Source of the DNA: Quercus robur
Lineage: Eukaryota; Streptophyta; Magnoliopsida; Fagales; Fagaceae
Length of the DNA: 64,000 nt
Assembly (NCBI RefSeq): GCF_932294415.1
Contig: NC_065544.1
Span: 26,263,351-26,327,350, forward strand
Direction: 5' to 3'
The notes below the pieces were generated by a model, which had not been told where the DNA came from, ran no database searches, and saw only the letters and a program-made list of their open reading frames with translations. The stretch's first letter is position 1; every line of letters begins with the position of its first letter. A program made the translations under genes and the position numbers. This document shows positions 23,120 to 35,400 of the stretch, piece after piece.

Positions 23120-25629
23120 TAGATTATAAAAAAGTCAACTACCATATTTGATTTTTTCAAAAGAAAATTTTCAAATGATTTAGAAGCTAATACTAGTGGT
23201 GCAACATTGCCAACCACTAATGTTGAGGAAAATCCTAATATCCCAATTGAGGAAAATCTCGACGTCCCAATTGAGGAAAATCCTGATGAACCTGTTGAGG
23301 AAAATCTTGATGTCCTTATTAAGGAAAATTTTCAAACAAAATTTCAAAAGATTGATATGAGTTCGTTGCAATTAGAACTTGATCTTGGATTGTGTAGACA
23401 AATATATACTTATCATGTTGATCAACGAGATGAGATCCAGCAATGTAACATTAAGTTGGGTCCATACCAACCTCATTTAAAAAAAAATTAAAAAATCTAA
23501 GAAGGGTCAAAGCTTTCAAGGTTCTTGATATGAAGATGATCGCTTTAAGTCATGACTTAAATATTCTCCTAAAAAAAGATGTCGTTTTTTGTCTACCATG
23601 CTTTCTCTTTCATAAGCCAATTGGGCATGACGGACAAAATGCATTCACAGTTAACGGATTTATGAGTTGGAAGAAAGTTAAAAATGGTGAAAGTTGTTCT
23701 TTTAGTCTTCATATAGGGAATGATCTTAACTCCACTCATAGAATTGCCCATAAAGCGTGTCTAGATTTGATGAACCAATCTCAACACATAGATAGAGTAG
23801 TGAGCAATTTCACTTCAAAACAAATTGCAAATAATCGAGTACGATTGAAGGCTTCAATTGATGTTGTTCGGCATCTTGCCTTGCAAGCTATTGCTTTTAG
23901 AGGTTGAGACGAAAGCTCTACTTCAACCAATCGGGGAAACTTTCTTACGACATTAGATTTGATGGTGGGCTATAATAATAATATTGTTGAAATAATGGCA
24001 AAAGCTCCAAAAAATGTCACCTGCACATCACCTCAGATTCAAAAAGAAATTGTACATGTTATTTCAACCAAAGTGAAGAAGGCAATTAAGGAAGAAATTG
24101 GTGATGCAAAGTTTTGCATATTGGTTGATGAAGCTCGTGATGAGTCCATGAAAGAGCAAATGGTTGTGGTTTTAAGATATGTTGATACAAATGGCTTTGA
24201 GCGAGAATGATTTTATGGGATTGTTCATGTTGTTGACGCTGTAGTAGTAACCCTTAAAAATGAGATATATTATTTGTTCTCTAATTATTGCTTAGATATC
24301 CAAAACATTCAGGGGTAAAGATATGATGGTGCAAGTAACATGTGGGGTGAGTGGAATGGATTACAAGCTTTGATTTTGAATGATTGTCCATATGCTTACT
24401 ACATTTATTGTTTTGCACATTGCTTACAATTAGCATTAGTAGAAGCATCAAAAGCAGTTGTCCTTCTTAATATATTTTTCACTAAATTGATTTTGGTTAT
24501 CAATAATATTCGTGCTTCATGCAAACGTATTGAGCAATTAAAAATTGCTAGAGCTTCTGACATTGCATATTTAATTGATATTGAAGAGCTTGAGATTGGG
24601 AAAGGACTTAATTAGATGGTCACTTTACAATGACCTGGAGATACTCATTGGGATTCGCATTATAAATCGGTTTCTAACTTGATAAAGTTGTTTAATCCAA
24701 CATGTGAAGTTCTACTGAAAATTATGGATGAAAGAAATTCTTCACAAAAAGTAGAAGCAAAGTCCGCTTATGAGGTATTAATTTCATTTGAATTTGTCTT
24801 CATCTTGCATTTTGTTAATGAAACTATGGGGATCACGGATAAACTTTTTCAAGCTTTGCAAAACCAATCGCAAGACATTTTAAATGCTACACATTTAGTT
24901 TCATCCACTAAAAAACTTATTCAACAATTTAGAGATGAGAAATGGGATGACTTACTAGCTACTGTGATATCATTTTGTAAGGAACATGGTTTAGATGTCC
25001 CTGATATGAATGCTCGTTATGTTGCAAGATTTGGTCAATCTTGTCATCAACAAGAGGACTCTAGAAATGAGCATTATTATAAAGTAGATATTTTTAATAC
25101 AGGAATAGATTCTCAAGTACAGGAACTAAATCATTGGTTTAGTGAGCAACTTACGCTTAGCTCAACTCTAGACCCTCGAGAGGCATTTGAATCTTTTCGA
25201 GTCAATGATATTTGTTCATTGGTAGATAATTTTTATCCAATAGACTTCACAGATGATGAAAAGAATGATTTGAAAAAGGAACTTGATCTTTATAAGTATG
25301 ATGTAGTTTAGCATTTAGGGTTCAAGAATTTGAAAAATATTTCTAAATTGTGTCAATGGATGGTGAGAACTAGAAAATCAGAATACTATCCACTTATTTA
25401 TAGAGTGGTCAAGCTTGTGCTTACTCTTCCCATTTCTATTACAACTACAGAGCAAGCATTTTCAGCTATGAATGTCATCAAAACTTACCTTTGCAACAAA
25501 ATGGAAGATGAGTTTTTGTCAGACACTATGATGTTATTCATTGAAAGGGATATTACTATGACAATTAGTACGGATTCAATCATAGATGATTTTGAAGATT
25601 TAAAAAGACGGCAAGTTTCATTTTCATAA
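23120..25629 (+). pseudogene. ZMYM-like hAT transposase (TTF zinc finger, DUF4371, hAT dimerisation), broken
   Basis: The N-terminal part (FDFFKRK, then four 30-bp repeats reading like IEENLDVP) is in one frame to 23491. A frameshift in an A-run then leads to a single frame from 23530 to 25629. That frame contains VVFCLPCFLF (TTF-type finger), FCILVDEARDESMKEQ (RNase H-like core), a CFAHCLQLAL motif, THWDSH and LPISITTTEQAFSAMNVIK (hAT C-terminal dimerisation). Six in-frame stops were read, at 23905, 24208, 24316, 24613, 24631 and 25309. Domain order and length fit the plant zinc-finger MYM-type 1-like hAT proteins. It cannot make an active enzyme. Confidence 0.85.
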
Positions 25630-25740
25630 ATAACTGCATTGTAATACCTTAAAAAACAATAATTTTGCGTATTTTTCTTTGTTGATGGTTTATTAAATGA
25701 ATGTTTCTTTGGAGTTTCATTTTTTTTTTTTTTTTTTTTT

Positions 25741-25774
<34 letters not shown>
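25741..25774. repeat. (TTG)n microsatellite after a T-run
   Basis: About 11 TTG units follow a run of about 23 T. It lies near the right end of the hAT element. Confidence 0.9.
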
Positions 25775-25778
<4 letters not shown>

Positions 25779-26154
25779 ACTTCTGCCCCCTAATTCCAAA
25801 TCCTGACTCGTCTTGTATACACTTACCTTGTTTCTTGTCCCAGATGGTATGGTAGATGGCTTCTCCTCTAGAATTTTTATTGCTTTGTTAGTGTTATTCA
25901 GGAAATAAAAATAGAGGTTTGCATGCAAAAAAGGAAACAAACAAACACTTTTTATCAATCGTAATTTTTTACTCCAAATTCAATCTTCTTTATTACTTTG
26001 AACTTTCTCTAGCACCCGTGTCACTCATGCAATGGCATACACGAGCGAGTAGGAAAAATCGTTGTCGTGGCATTAAACTTACTTTACGTAACGAGGAAGA
26101 TACCAAAGGGTCATTTCTGCTTCAAGAAAAATTGGCTGACTTTACCTTTTCACA

Positions 26155-26908
26155 GTGATGGAGTTAGGAATTTATATTTGGAGGGGCCAAACATAAAATT
26201 AGACAATTAATTATTTCTGTGTATATATTAATTATATCTATACTAACAGTAATGTACATACAATTTAATAATCAAAACCCAAAAGTGTATTATTTCTGAA
26301 TTACCAACTCCTAAACTTGTCCATAAACCTAGATTTTTCAAATTAAATTATCACTCATTAAATATAATGACTAAAATTTTAAAAAATACTAATAATTTAA
26401 AGATTTTTAAATAAAAGACAAACAATCATTCAAATTTCAATATATATAAAAAATAGCTATAACTACAACCAAATACATGTTATATTATTTTATATATAAA
26501 TAAAATGATAAAAATAATATATTTTAATCATATACATTTATGATGTTATGATACATTGATTATTTTAATATTTTAAGAACAAATAAAAATATGAGAAAGT
26601 AAGAGTAGCCTACACAGCTACACACCTGCTTTTGCAGAAAGTATTTTAACCACACACATGGTAATGTAGTGGAGGAAAATTATTTAAGTGCTACTTCTAT
26701 AATATTTTTACAACAATTTTACAATAAATCCTAAGTGATAAGTTGTTATTAGTTTTAATTTTAATCCACAACTAAATAATTTTTTTGCGCACATGTAATA
26801 GCCAATAATAACTTGCCACTTAAGATTTATTGTAAAAATATTGTGAATATAGCATTTCTTTATTAAAATAACTTTACTATATATATGCTAATTTTTTTTC
26901 AATTTGGG
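26155..26908. mobile_element. Insertion(s) in the copy C 5' flank, absent from copies A and B
   Basis: Copies A and B read directly from TTTCAC to a T-run and then GTAACG. Copy C has about 750 bp here, starting CAGTGATGGAGTTAGG, a hAT-MITE-like end, followed by GGAGGGGCC. The other end is not clear, and a second small MITE lies within (26688-26855). Confidence 0.5.
26688..26855. mobile_element. 168-bp inverted-repeat MITE
   Basis: The left half GTGCTACTTCTATAATATTT...ACAATAAATC and the right half read on the minus strand (ATGCTATATTCACAATATTT...ACAATAAATC) pair over about 55 bp. It is non-coding, and the target duplication is uncertain. Confidence 0.5.
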
Positions 26909-27054
26909 GGGTACCTTTTTTCCATTTTCAAATTGATTCCTGCTTCCACGTCGTAACGTTCTCTTTTCGTTCTCCCATTCCCACAATTTCAATCATCTTT
27001 TGCTTGGAGTTGGAGATTCCAGAGAAAGACCACACCAGAAAGTTGAGTTTAAAG

Positions 27055-29224
27055 ATGAGTTTCTTGGGCTCTCTCTTATTTGCATTGAAATGCTTTGACC
27101 AATTTGCATGGTATATCTCTGCTTTTTTTTTCTTTTTTTCTTTTTTTCTTTTTCAAACAGAAATGTGTTTCATGGGCTATCTCTTATTTCTCTCAAAACT
27201 TTCAGAATTATTGTTTTCTAATTTATGATTAGGGTAGTATTTATTGCACACACCCTATTATACACGTTCTTACCCAAACATTAATACATTATAGGTGATT
27301 TTCTCTGTTTAATTTCACACATTTATCATTTCTTATTTTCTTGTCACGTACTTGCAGGCCTCTCTTCTCTTTGGGCTATCCCTTGCAAGTCTCTCTCTCT
27401 GACATGTATTGTTTCTTTCCCTCCTTTCATTTTATATATATATATATAGGTGGAAGGGGTTGTGGTGATGACAATAATGTTTGTATTCTTAATAGATGCG
27501 CTTCGATTTGTGCTATTGAGAGTAACTCGAATTCGGACACTCGGAAGTTGGTCGCTTATTGGGTTCTCTATTCTTTGATTTCACTCTTTGAGCATGCTTT
27601 CATGGAACTTCTTGAATGGTAGTTTTGTTACAATCCTTATTATGTTTCTTTTTGGTTGCCTTATTGCCTTGCTCCTACTAAGTACTATCTCTTTGTTTAT
27701 TGTATATCTAAAACTTGTAAATTTTGTGGGAACCATAGATTGATCGTTCATAAGAGTAAGATTTCAGAAAAATTCACTTTGCCAAGTTGTTTCATTACTT
27801 TGATTACTTAAAGAGACAATTCCCAAATCAACTATGCTTTTCAGCCCATGAAAATGTCTTGAATGGTATAGTAAATTGAAATGTGAATATAGGTAAAGCA
27901 TTTTTTTTAATTGTTCTGGATTTTCGTAATCAACAATTGACAACAACTTTCAGAATCCTCCTAGTTCAGTCATTTAGAGTTACCAAGATGCGGCCGTAGG
28001 TTATCTCTATCTTTTCCTCTACTTCTTGGTCATGGGGAGTTTTATGAAGAATTGGAGAATTATGTTACATAATTTTCAATTTGCTTCATCAGCTAGTTGA
28101 TTATCCTATCTATTACGTTATTTACTTTGGTTTTTTTTCTTTTTTTTTTCGTAAAACTGTGTGTGTCCATATCAGGCTACCATTCTGGCCTCCCATGAAG
28201 CTGATGATCATGTGCTGGTTGATGCTTTCTCACTTCAACGGTGCTCTCTATTTCTATGAACTCCTTGTCCAACCCTGTCTCTCCTTGGAACCACAAATGG
28301 TCATCAACTTGTTCAATGAGTGGAAGGAAGCTTATCTAAAGATAGATGACTTTCCTACGGAATGAATCTGAAGCTGAATCTGAAGCTTCAAAGGAACTTC
28401 TTTCTAGTGAGGTATGTTAGGGGTAGTCAGGGGCGGAGCCAGAGGGGGCAGCTGCCCCCCGGCCTGCCCAAAAGAAACCCTTAGTTTCATAGCTAATACT
28501 TATTAAAAACCCCAACCTATTATTTTCTGTTGATAGAAATAGCATTCTAGATCAAAGATCTTCCTTATCATGTGAGGAATTTCATCTAACCAAAAACTCT
28601 AATCAATCATGAACCTTGATAAAACTCCTTTGTACTTAGCTATTATAATATTTGACTTATTTTTTCTTCTGTAAAAGTGCATATATCATATACAAATTTT
28701 GCTCCCCCCTCAACTTAAATCCTAGCTCCGTCACTGGGGGTAGTAATTAGGCTGGTCAATGTGCCTGAGATTGGCTAGTTAATCTCTGATTAGAGGATTT
28801 ATTACAGGATCAATTTGCATGAAAGTTTCCCCTGTACTTGAGGGATTGTTTTATGTCTACATTTATAAGTGGATAAGATTCATATATATATATATATATA
28901 TATATGTAAACTGTAGGGTTTAGGTTAAATGAATACATGGCAAACCCATTGCTTGGGTTAAGTTAAAATTTCTTTGAAATTTAATTAATTAGGAATTGAG
29001 ATGTGATTCTGAAGGTGGGGGTAATATAATAATAATAATAATAATAATAAACAATTAGTATTTGTGTGTCTTCATTATAGGAGTAATAAATAATTAAATT
29101 CATAAACTTTCTGATGGTCTTCTCATTTATCTTAATTCAGTCAAAGTTCATCGAGCATAATGTCGAACAGAAAGAAATCAAAGTTGTTGAAGTAATAGAG
29201 AAGGAAGTCACTGCAATTGAGAGG
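27055..29224 (+). pseudogene. HVA22-zinc-finger copy C, broken and missing its last exon
   Basis: Exons by homology: 27055-27110, 27358-27384, 27496-27618, 28176-28411 and 29141-29224. Exons 1-3 are open and encode the HVA22 start (MSFLGSLLFALKCFDQFAW) and SLISLFEHAF. The exon 2 donor is GC (TT/GCAAGT), a rarer but usable donor. In exon 4 a deletion relative to copies A and B removes the AERYQKQ region and shifts the frame, giving TGA at 28363-28365. The zinc-finger exon is absent: 56 bp after the linker exon the sequence passes into a Ty1/copia fragment. At best it could make a short HVA22-only protein. A hAT MITE sits in intron 4. Confidence 0.85.
28428..28736. mobile_element. hAT-type MITE (309 bp) with perfect 8-bp TSD, in copy C intron 4
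   Basis: Ends CAGGGGCGGAGCCAG and, on the minus strand, CAGTGACGGAGCTAGG. The target duplication GGGGTAGT lies at 28420-28427 and 28737-28744. Copies A and B show the empty site in the same intron (GGGGTAGT near 6450 in A). Confidence 0.95.
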
Positions 29225-29280
29225 GTAAGTTCTCCTATTGTATCTACTTGGAAGGTCACTATGCAAAATGTGGGCATTTA

Positions 29281-30190
29281 GGATAAGTCAAATTCTTTCT
29301 CCTCTGTCAACCTCAATAATGAGCACACACCTCAGGCCAATGTTGCACAACGTGGTTCTCCGTCCTCCAACAGAGGCCGCGGTCGTCACTATCAATTTCA
29401 ACATATGACTTCCAATGTTGCTCCTCCTCAAGTCTTAGATTGGTTTCCGGACACTGTCGCTACTCATCATGTCACTCCAGATGTTACAAGTCTGAATTGG
29501 CCGTCATGATCACCTTCGCGTTGGTAATGGTAAGGCCCTTCCTAAATCTTCTTCTTTTACGTCTTTTTTAATGTGCTCCATGTTCCTTCCATTACCAATG
29601 GTGTTTTCTTTGAATTTCATCTTTTCCATTTCTTCATTAAGGATCATGTCACCAAGAAAATTCTACTTCTCTGGCGGAATGAATTTGGCCTTTGCAGGCT
29701 CTCCTCCGCACCTCGTCCGTGCCTTTCAGTCCTAGTGTTCATGTCTCTGAGTATGTTGATTCAATTTGCTAGCATTGTCGTCTGTGTCATCCTCATGAAC
29801 GTGTGCTGCGTCAGATTCTATCTTTCAACAATCTTCGTTGCTCTTCATGCTTGTCAACTAGGAAAGTCGGTGTCGTCTTGTCTTTACTTGTAAATCGGTC
29901 TAATAATACTGTACCATTGGATTTAATTTTTAGTGATGTTTAGGTCCATCTTCGGTGCCCTCTAGTGATGGTCATCGCTATTTTGTATTATATCTTGACA
30001 CTTATTCGAACTATATGTGGTATTTTTCAATTTTCTTGAAATCCTGTGTTTGCCATTTTTATTCAATTTCAATGTATGGATAAACGCCAATTTTCCACCA
30101 AAATAAAATGCATCCAAACCTATTGGGGTGGTGAATTTCATAAATTGAATACATTCTTTACCAAATTTGTTAATGTTCATCGTCTGGAAT
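29281..30190 (+). mobile_element. Ty1/copia retrotransposon fragment (fossil)
   Basis: Scattered motifs of a copia gag-pol (RGRGRHYQF, the DHLRVGNGK-type protease/pre-integrase region, LDTYSNYMWYF of the integrase core). It is broken, with several breaks, and no LTRs are seen. It starts where copy C intron 5 ends (about 29280). Its right end is only approximate. Confidence 0.75.
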
Positions 30191-30199
30191 GATGCTAAT

Positions 30200-30690
30200 A
30201 ACACCTTAGCATATATTTAGAACCCCATAGACCATTTTATAGGCTGAATCACTTCTAATCTAAAACTAACAACTAGGTCAATGTACGTGATTAACGAAAT
30301 TTCATATAGCAATCACTAGCAACTAAGAGCTAAAGCAAGTACGTAGCAATGTGGAAATACAAAAATAAAAGAAAATCAAGGCTAAAAAGAACTGTTGGCA
30401 ACCACCGAGCGGCGTCTCTAGTGACCAGAGTGCTAGCACCGGTGGCCAAAACGGCGTCTCTGGCCCGCAGACCGCCTACACTGGAGGACAAAATGACTAC
30501 TTCAGTTATCAGACTTCCAACACCGGTCGCCTTAGCGATGTCTTCGAATTGCCAGCTCCTATCATCAGAACGACGACTCCAATGACCGTCTGTCAGCACA
30601 TGTGTTCGAAACGGTGATAATGGCAAACCCCTGATACCGGTAGCCGAAGTGGCAACTTTGGCCACCAGACCACTGTCACCTGTCACCGAA
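30200..30690. other. Unrecognised stretch, GC-richer in its second half
   Basis: 30200-30340 is AT-rich without features. 30400-30690 is clearly GC-richer than its surroundings and repeats ACCGGTnGCC and GCGTCTCT motifs. An open minus-strand frame (30330-30737) matches no family I know and looks like composition rather than a gene. Confidence 0.3.
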
Positions 30691-30710
30691 GCCAGGGGTG
30701 GCTCTAAGTG

Positions 30711-30755
30711 TTGGTGAGGGTGGTCACATGTGTTCATGTGACCACCCTCACTTGG
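30711..30755. repeat. Near-perfect hairpin, 18-bp arms
   Basis: GTGAGGGTGGTCACATG and CATGTGACCACCCTCAC pair around a 4-base loop. The preceding CAGGGGTGGCTCTAAG (about 30693) looks like a hAT-MITE end, so this may be an internal part of a worn element. Confidence 0.7.
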
Positions 30756-30876
30756 GAAAAAAATTATATACCTTAAAATATATATAATTTTAAATTAATA
30801 TGGGTTGTTGACCGACCTAGGAAATAAAAAATAAAAACTTGACCACCCTAAAAAAATCTTTTAACACCCTAAATAA

Positions 30877-31117
30877 CCAATAGGGGCTTGGTTGAGTGGG
30901 TAAGGTTCGTTCACTTCGTGCACCACACCTAGGTTCGAATCCCGCTGCCCGTAGGAGTCCGTTGGTGGGCCCTTAGTGGGGTAACTCCCCACATAGAGGT
31001 ACAGACGGGCCCCCGAGATTGGGCTACCCCATCCGAGGCCTCTGGCGCCCTGTTCGGGGGTGTAATATAGCCATAAAGGCTCCCATTTTTCCTTTCTCAA
31101 AAAAAAAAAAAAAAAAA
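30877..31117 (+). mobile_element. tRNA-derived SINE with poly(A) tail and 14-bp TSD
   Basis: RNA polymerase III promoter: box A (TGGTTGAGTGGGTAAGG, about 30890) and box B (GGTTCGAATCC, 30932-30942). The body is followed by a run of about 20 A. The perfect 14-bp duplication AACACCCTAAATAA lies at 30863-30876 and 31118-31131. It looks young because both duplications are identical. Confidence 0.92.
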
Positions 31118-31131
31118 AACACCCTAAATAA

Positions 31132-31298
31132 AATTTGATTCTACTAAAAAAAATTGACCTCTCCAAAATTTTGATATGTTGAAGGTTAATTTTAGTAATT
31201 TGCATTGAAACAACAATTTTAGATCAATAGCTCAATTGTCAAACTACAATTTTATCAAATGTTTAATTGTAATTTTTAAAAAGAATATTTTAAAATCG

Positions 31299-31336
<38 letters not shown>

Positions 31337-32482
31337 CACTTTTTCAAATAACTAGTTTGTTAGTACTTGCTTTAGTTTTTAATTGAACTTGTTGGATTTA
31401 TGTGATAAATTTTGTACATACGCATGTGCACTAAAATAATGTTTGAATGCTTTATTGAACATAATTAATGTAATAGTTAAATGCCTAAGTTGAGTATATT
31501 AAATGACCTTATAATTTATCTTGTATTCTTTTACTTGCATTATGGACAAGCTTCTTATAAGTAAATCACTTGCATTGCAAGGTTCACCTTCAAAGCAAAT
31601 TGTATTGACTTGAACAATCTTCTTTCAAATCCTAAGATATGAGAAAAATATCTCATATTTTCATCCTAGTGTTCAAAATGAAATAAGAATAGCATATTTA
31701 CAAAGAGGTTCTTGTTAATTTCTTAACTATGATGAGGTTACCCTTAAAAAAATAATCCATAAGTACCATAACCATAGCTATTGCAAATTCTCCAGTTAGT
31801 TTCTGAAAATCAGTTAGTATGCAAAAGAATGATATCTAAAATCAAATAAATCTCAATATAAATGTCTAAAAAGAACCCAACTTTTCAAAATATATAACTA
31901 CAGAACAAAGAAATATAAAAGGAAAAAGAGGTTACTCTTAAAAGAATAATTCATGGCCATAGCCATTGCAAATCTCTGCTAATAAGTTTCAGTAAACCAA
32001 TTAATCCACAAAAGAATGATATATAGCAATAGTTATGCAAGATCAAAGCAATATAATGCCTAAATTTTACCCAAAAACAAAAAAGCGTGGTAGACTGATG
32101 GCAATAGTTCAGCCAAAGCAGGTAGGTGCCACCGTACTAGGTAGCACAAGTATGGGAACATGTGTAGTTACTAGTTGCGTACAATTGAGCGTCAATTCCA
32201 CATGCAACCTGATTTAATGTCACATGGCCCACATCCTAGAACATGGGTCCTATGTTCAATTCACGGCCCAGATTCAACTTGGACCACAAGTTGGCCGGAG
32301 GCAATCCTAGTCCACTGTTGGACTTTCCTTTCCTCCGAGGAAACAACTTTATTTATAGTACTTATTTTGTTTTGTTGTAGGATTTTCCACTTTCCAGCTC
32401 TACTTGCTTTCTCTTTCCTCTCATCTTCACTTCTCTTGGAGAATCAGGTTGAGAAAACCAAACAGATTGATTCATTTTCAAG
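31132..32482. other. Intergenic region before copy D
   Basis: AT-rich, with an AT microsatellite at about 31303-31331. A weak internal repeat is present: GAGGTTACTCTTAAAAGAATAAT near 31929 and a similar block near 31734. The last 150 bp should be the copy D promoter and 5' UTR. No CACGTG G-box was found, unlike copies A and B. Confidence 0.5.
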
Positions 32483-35400
32483 ATGAGTCTATTGGGTATT
32501 CTCAATTTTGCACTCAAATCCCTTGATGTCCTTACATTATGGTATGCATTATTTAAATATTTTAGTTTTTGAAAATTCTATGTCCCAGGATTCATGAAGT
32601 TGGTTTTCTCAAGTGTTCTCTGCTTTTTTTTGTTTTTGTTTTTTACTTGCAGGTCTTTCTTTGCTTTGGGGTATCCTCTGTAAGTCTCTCTCTCTCTCTC
32701 TCTCTCTCATAAGTGGTACTTTTGTTGCATGAACATGATGTGGATACCATATGTTTTCTTAACAGTTATGCTTCCATCCGGGCAATTGAGAACAATTCAA
32801 GTTCGGACACTCAAAAGTTGGTCACATATTGGATTGCCTTCTCTTTGATTTCACTCTTTGAGAATGCTTTCTTGATGCTTCTGGAAAGGTAAATTTGTTA
32901 CCCTCTCAATAGTCTAGCCCTGCATTGAGTGCCAAGAAAACAATAGAGAAAATGATGTGCGATCATCATTTATGTGAAATAATGCTCGTAGAAATCCTTT
33001 TTTTCGTGATGTGGATTTAAATTTGTTTGCACTTTGTGTTCTAGCCAACACTCTGTATCTACTGGGATTTTGTGAGTTTGGTTGCTCATACCATACCTTT
33101 AACCTTCAAAAGCATTAGTGAAAGGAAAGAGAAATGCTCAATTGTTTTATTGTCCACGTGTTTTAGAAAGTGTGCCACTTTTTGAGTACCTAAATTATAA
33201 TCTGATCACTAATAACAGACACATTTGTTAGGATGGTGCATAACACATGGACAAAAAAAATAAGTCTTTGATTTATATTTTCATTATTTAAAGGGCAAAT
33301 TACAGCTTATCCTCTTGTGGTTTGACCGAAATTTAAGTTGCCTACCTTTGATTTGAAATTTGACGCTTTACTCACCTGCGGTTAGCTCAATTAGATTTCT
33401 GTAACCCACCTTTGTTAAAAATAGGGCTAAATATGTAATTTTACTCCACTTTTATGTCACTCTCCTTCAAAAACACAAAAATCATAAAAATACAAAATTA
33501 AATAAGATAAAAAAAAAAATCCAGCGAAACACTTGCATCATGGGATTTCAAACTACAGGTAGGTAATTTAACTTTCGATCAAACCTCACGTGAATAAAGT
33601 GTCAAATTTTAAAACATAGGTAGGTAACTTAAATTTCAGCCAAACCATAGATGGGTAAGTTGTAATTTGCCCTTATTTAAATCATATGCAAGTTGAATTG
33701 AATGTTAAATGTTTGCTAAACTTAAAATTCTATATGTTTCACACATGAAAAAATTTCATGCATGGATTTATATAGATTTCAAGCTTATCATTTTTCTCGT
33801 ATTGAAATTTCGGAATTTTATACGTTTCAAGATGCACACATACACTCATCACTTGAGTCCACTTGTGTTCAATACTTCTCTGATTACTTGTAAAAGGAAG
33901 GAACTTCATTTACCTAAACATTGTGCATATCATGAGGGTGCTATACACATATTGGTTCCATATTCATTTTGCTGGCAAAGATTTCTCTATTTAGGGGGGG
34001 AAAAAAAAGTAAACTACACAGATAAATACAGTATATGTTTTAGTAGTGACTTTAGAAAGAAACACATATATGGCTATGTCACTGTCTCTAAATTTTTTAA
34101 AAGTTGTGGTCTGTGATACCCTTTATCTGCATGATACTCTGTCCATGTCAATAGAAATCTAAGTAAAATAGAAGTTTTTGAAAATTCAATATTCTTTTCA
34201 TGTCCTTGGAAACTGCTTGAAGCTAACAAATATATAGGCCGTAGGATGGGCTTCCTGAATTTTAAATTTTTGTCACCTTGTGTTTAGCCTTCTCATCAAG
34301 ATGAGGCTACTAAATCTGCCTTTCATTCACTATGCTATATGTCAATGCATAACTTGACTAGATTATTGTTTTAGACTTTTCTTGATGTGTGTGAATATAT
34401 TTCTTTTATATTTCTTGTTTATGTTTAAATTTACTATCTTTAATTATCAGGTTATGGTTTTGGCCTCACATGAAGCTAATGATCATCTGCTGGCTGGTTG
34501 TACCTCACTTCGATGGTGCTTTTTATGTCTATAATCACCTTGTTCGTCCATGCCTCTCCATAAACCCATTAGTAGTCATTGATGAATTCAATAGGTGGAA
34601 GGAATTCTTACTTAAGAGAGACCACTTTCTATCTGAGGCAGAGAGATATATAAATGAGAACGGACCTGAAGCTCTAGAGGAGCTCATTGCCACCAAGGTA
34701 TGTCAATTCGTGGTAATTAGTTTGTCAAAGTTTTAGTGTTCAGCTAAGATCAAATGTTATATCAAACTTTTATATAATAATTGAGTTTGAAAACTGCTTT
34801 CTTTGTTAGATATGTTGGAATTGACATTCAAATAAATGGGTATTTATAATTGGAATTATCACAACCAAGGATGCACTACTCATATTTGCATGATATCCTA
34901 AAAGGATTGGTCACAATTATAGCTTCTCATAATCACTTGTATAATCCAAATGGACTTGGTACACATCTATTGTGGAACACAACACACTTTCGTTACACTT
35001 CACAATCTGTATGCACATATAAAAGTTTGCAAGATGACACAGGTCTGATACCAAAACTTGTTGAACAAAATTTGTACTAGATTTGTGTTCTTTTATTTTA
35101 TATCTTTAGGATCCCATTGCAGGTAATAAATGGACTAATGAGACACCCTCTCTAACTTTGTCTTCTGTTTGTTTGTTTGTTTTTGTTTTTTGCTTCTTTT
35201 TTTTCAGATTAAAAGTAAAAAGCCTAATCAAGACATGGACAAGATCAAAGCAATTGTAGTTATGGAGAAGAAAGAAGTGGAGGTAAAGCTTTAAATGTCA
35301 CTCATGCAACGCTAAGATTAACTATAATTCTATAAATATACTCATATGTCCAACAGTTTTTGGTTTAAGTTAGATGAATAAAATGACATTTGCTATGATT

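Larger units (their letters stand above)
22032..25814 (+). mobile_element. hAT transposon with decayed transposase, in the 5' flank of copy C
   Basis: The element interrupts the duplicated upstream region of copy C. Its start (AAGGACGGAGC, then GGGGGGCAAGAGCCCCCC) and end (CAAATCCTGACTCGTC) resemble the two CAGGGGCGGAGC-type MITEs in this window. A short TATACA is shared by both flanks (22026-22031, 25816-25821), fitting a worn 8-bp duplication. It holds the transposase relic at about 23120-25629, A-runs at 22083, 22260 and 22386, and a (TTG)n run near the right end. Edges are good to about 10 bp. Confidence 0.65.

Noticed and set aside
30330-30737. A 135-residue minus-strand gene
   Set aside because: No domain is recognised, the composition is repeat-like, and the frame overlaps a hairpin and a possible transposon end.
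30890-30942. A tRNA gene
   Set aside because: Box A and box B are present, but there is no tRNA fold, and the poly(A) tail and flanking duplications show a SINE.
32035-32486. Small plus-strand genes before copy D
   Set aside because: The frames overlap the 5' UTR and promoter of copy D and match nothing.
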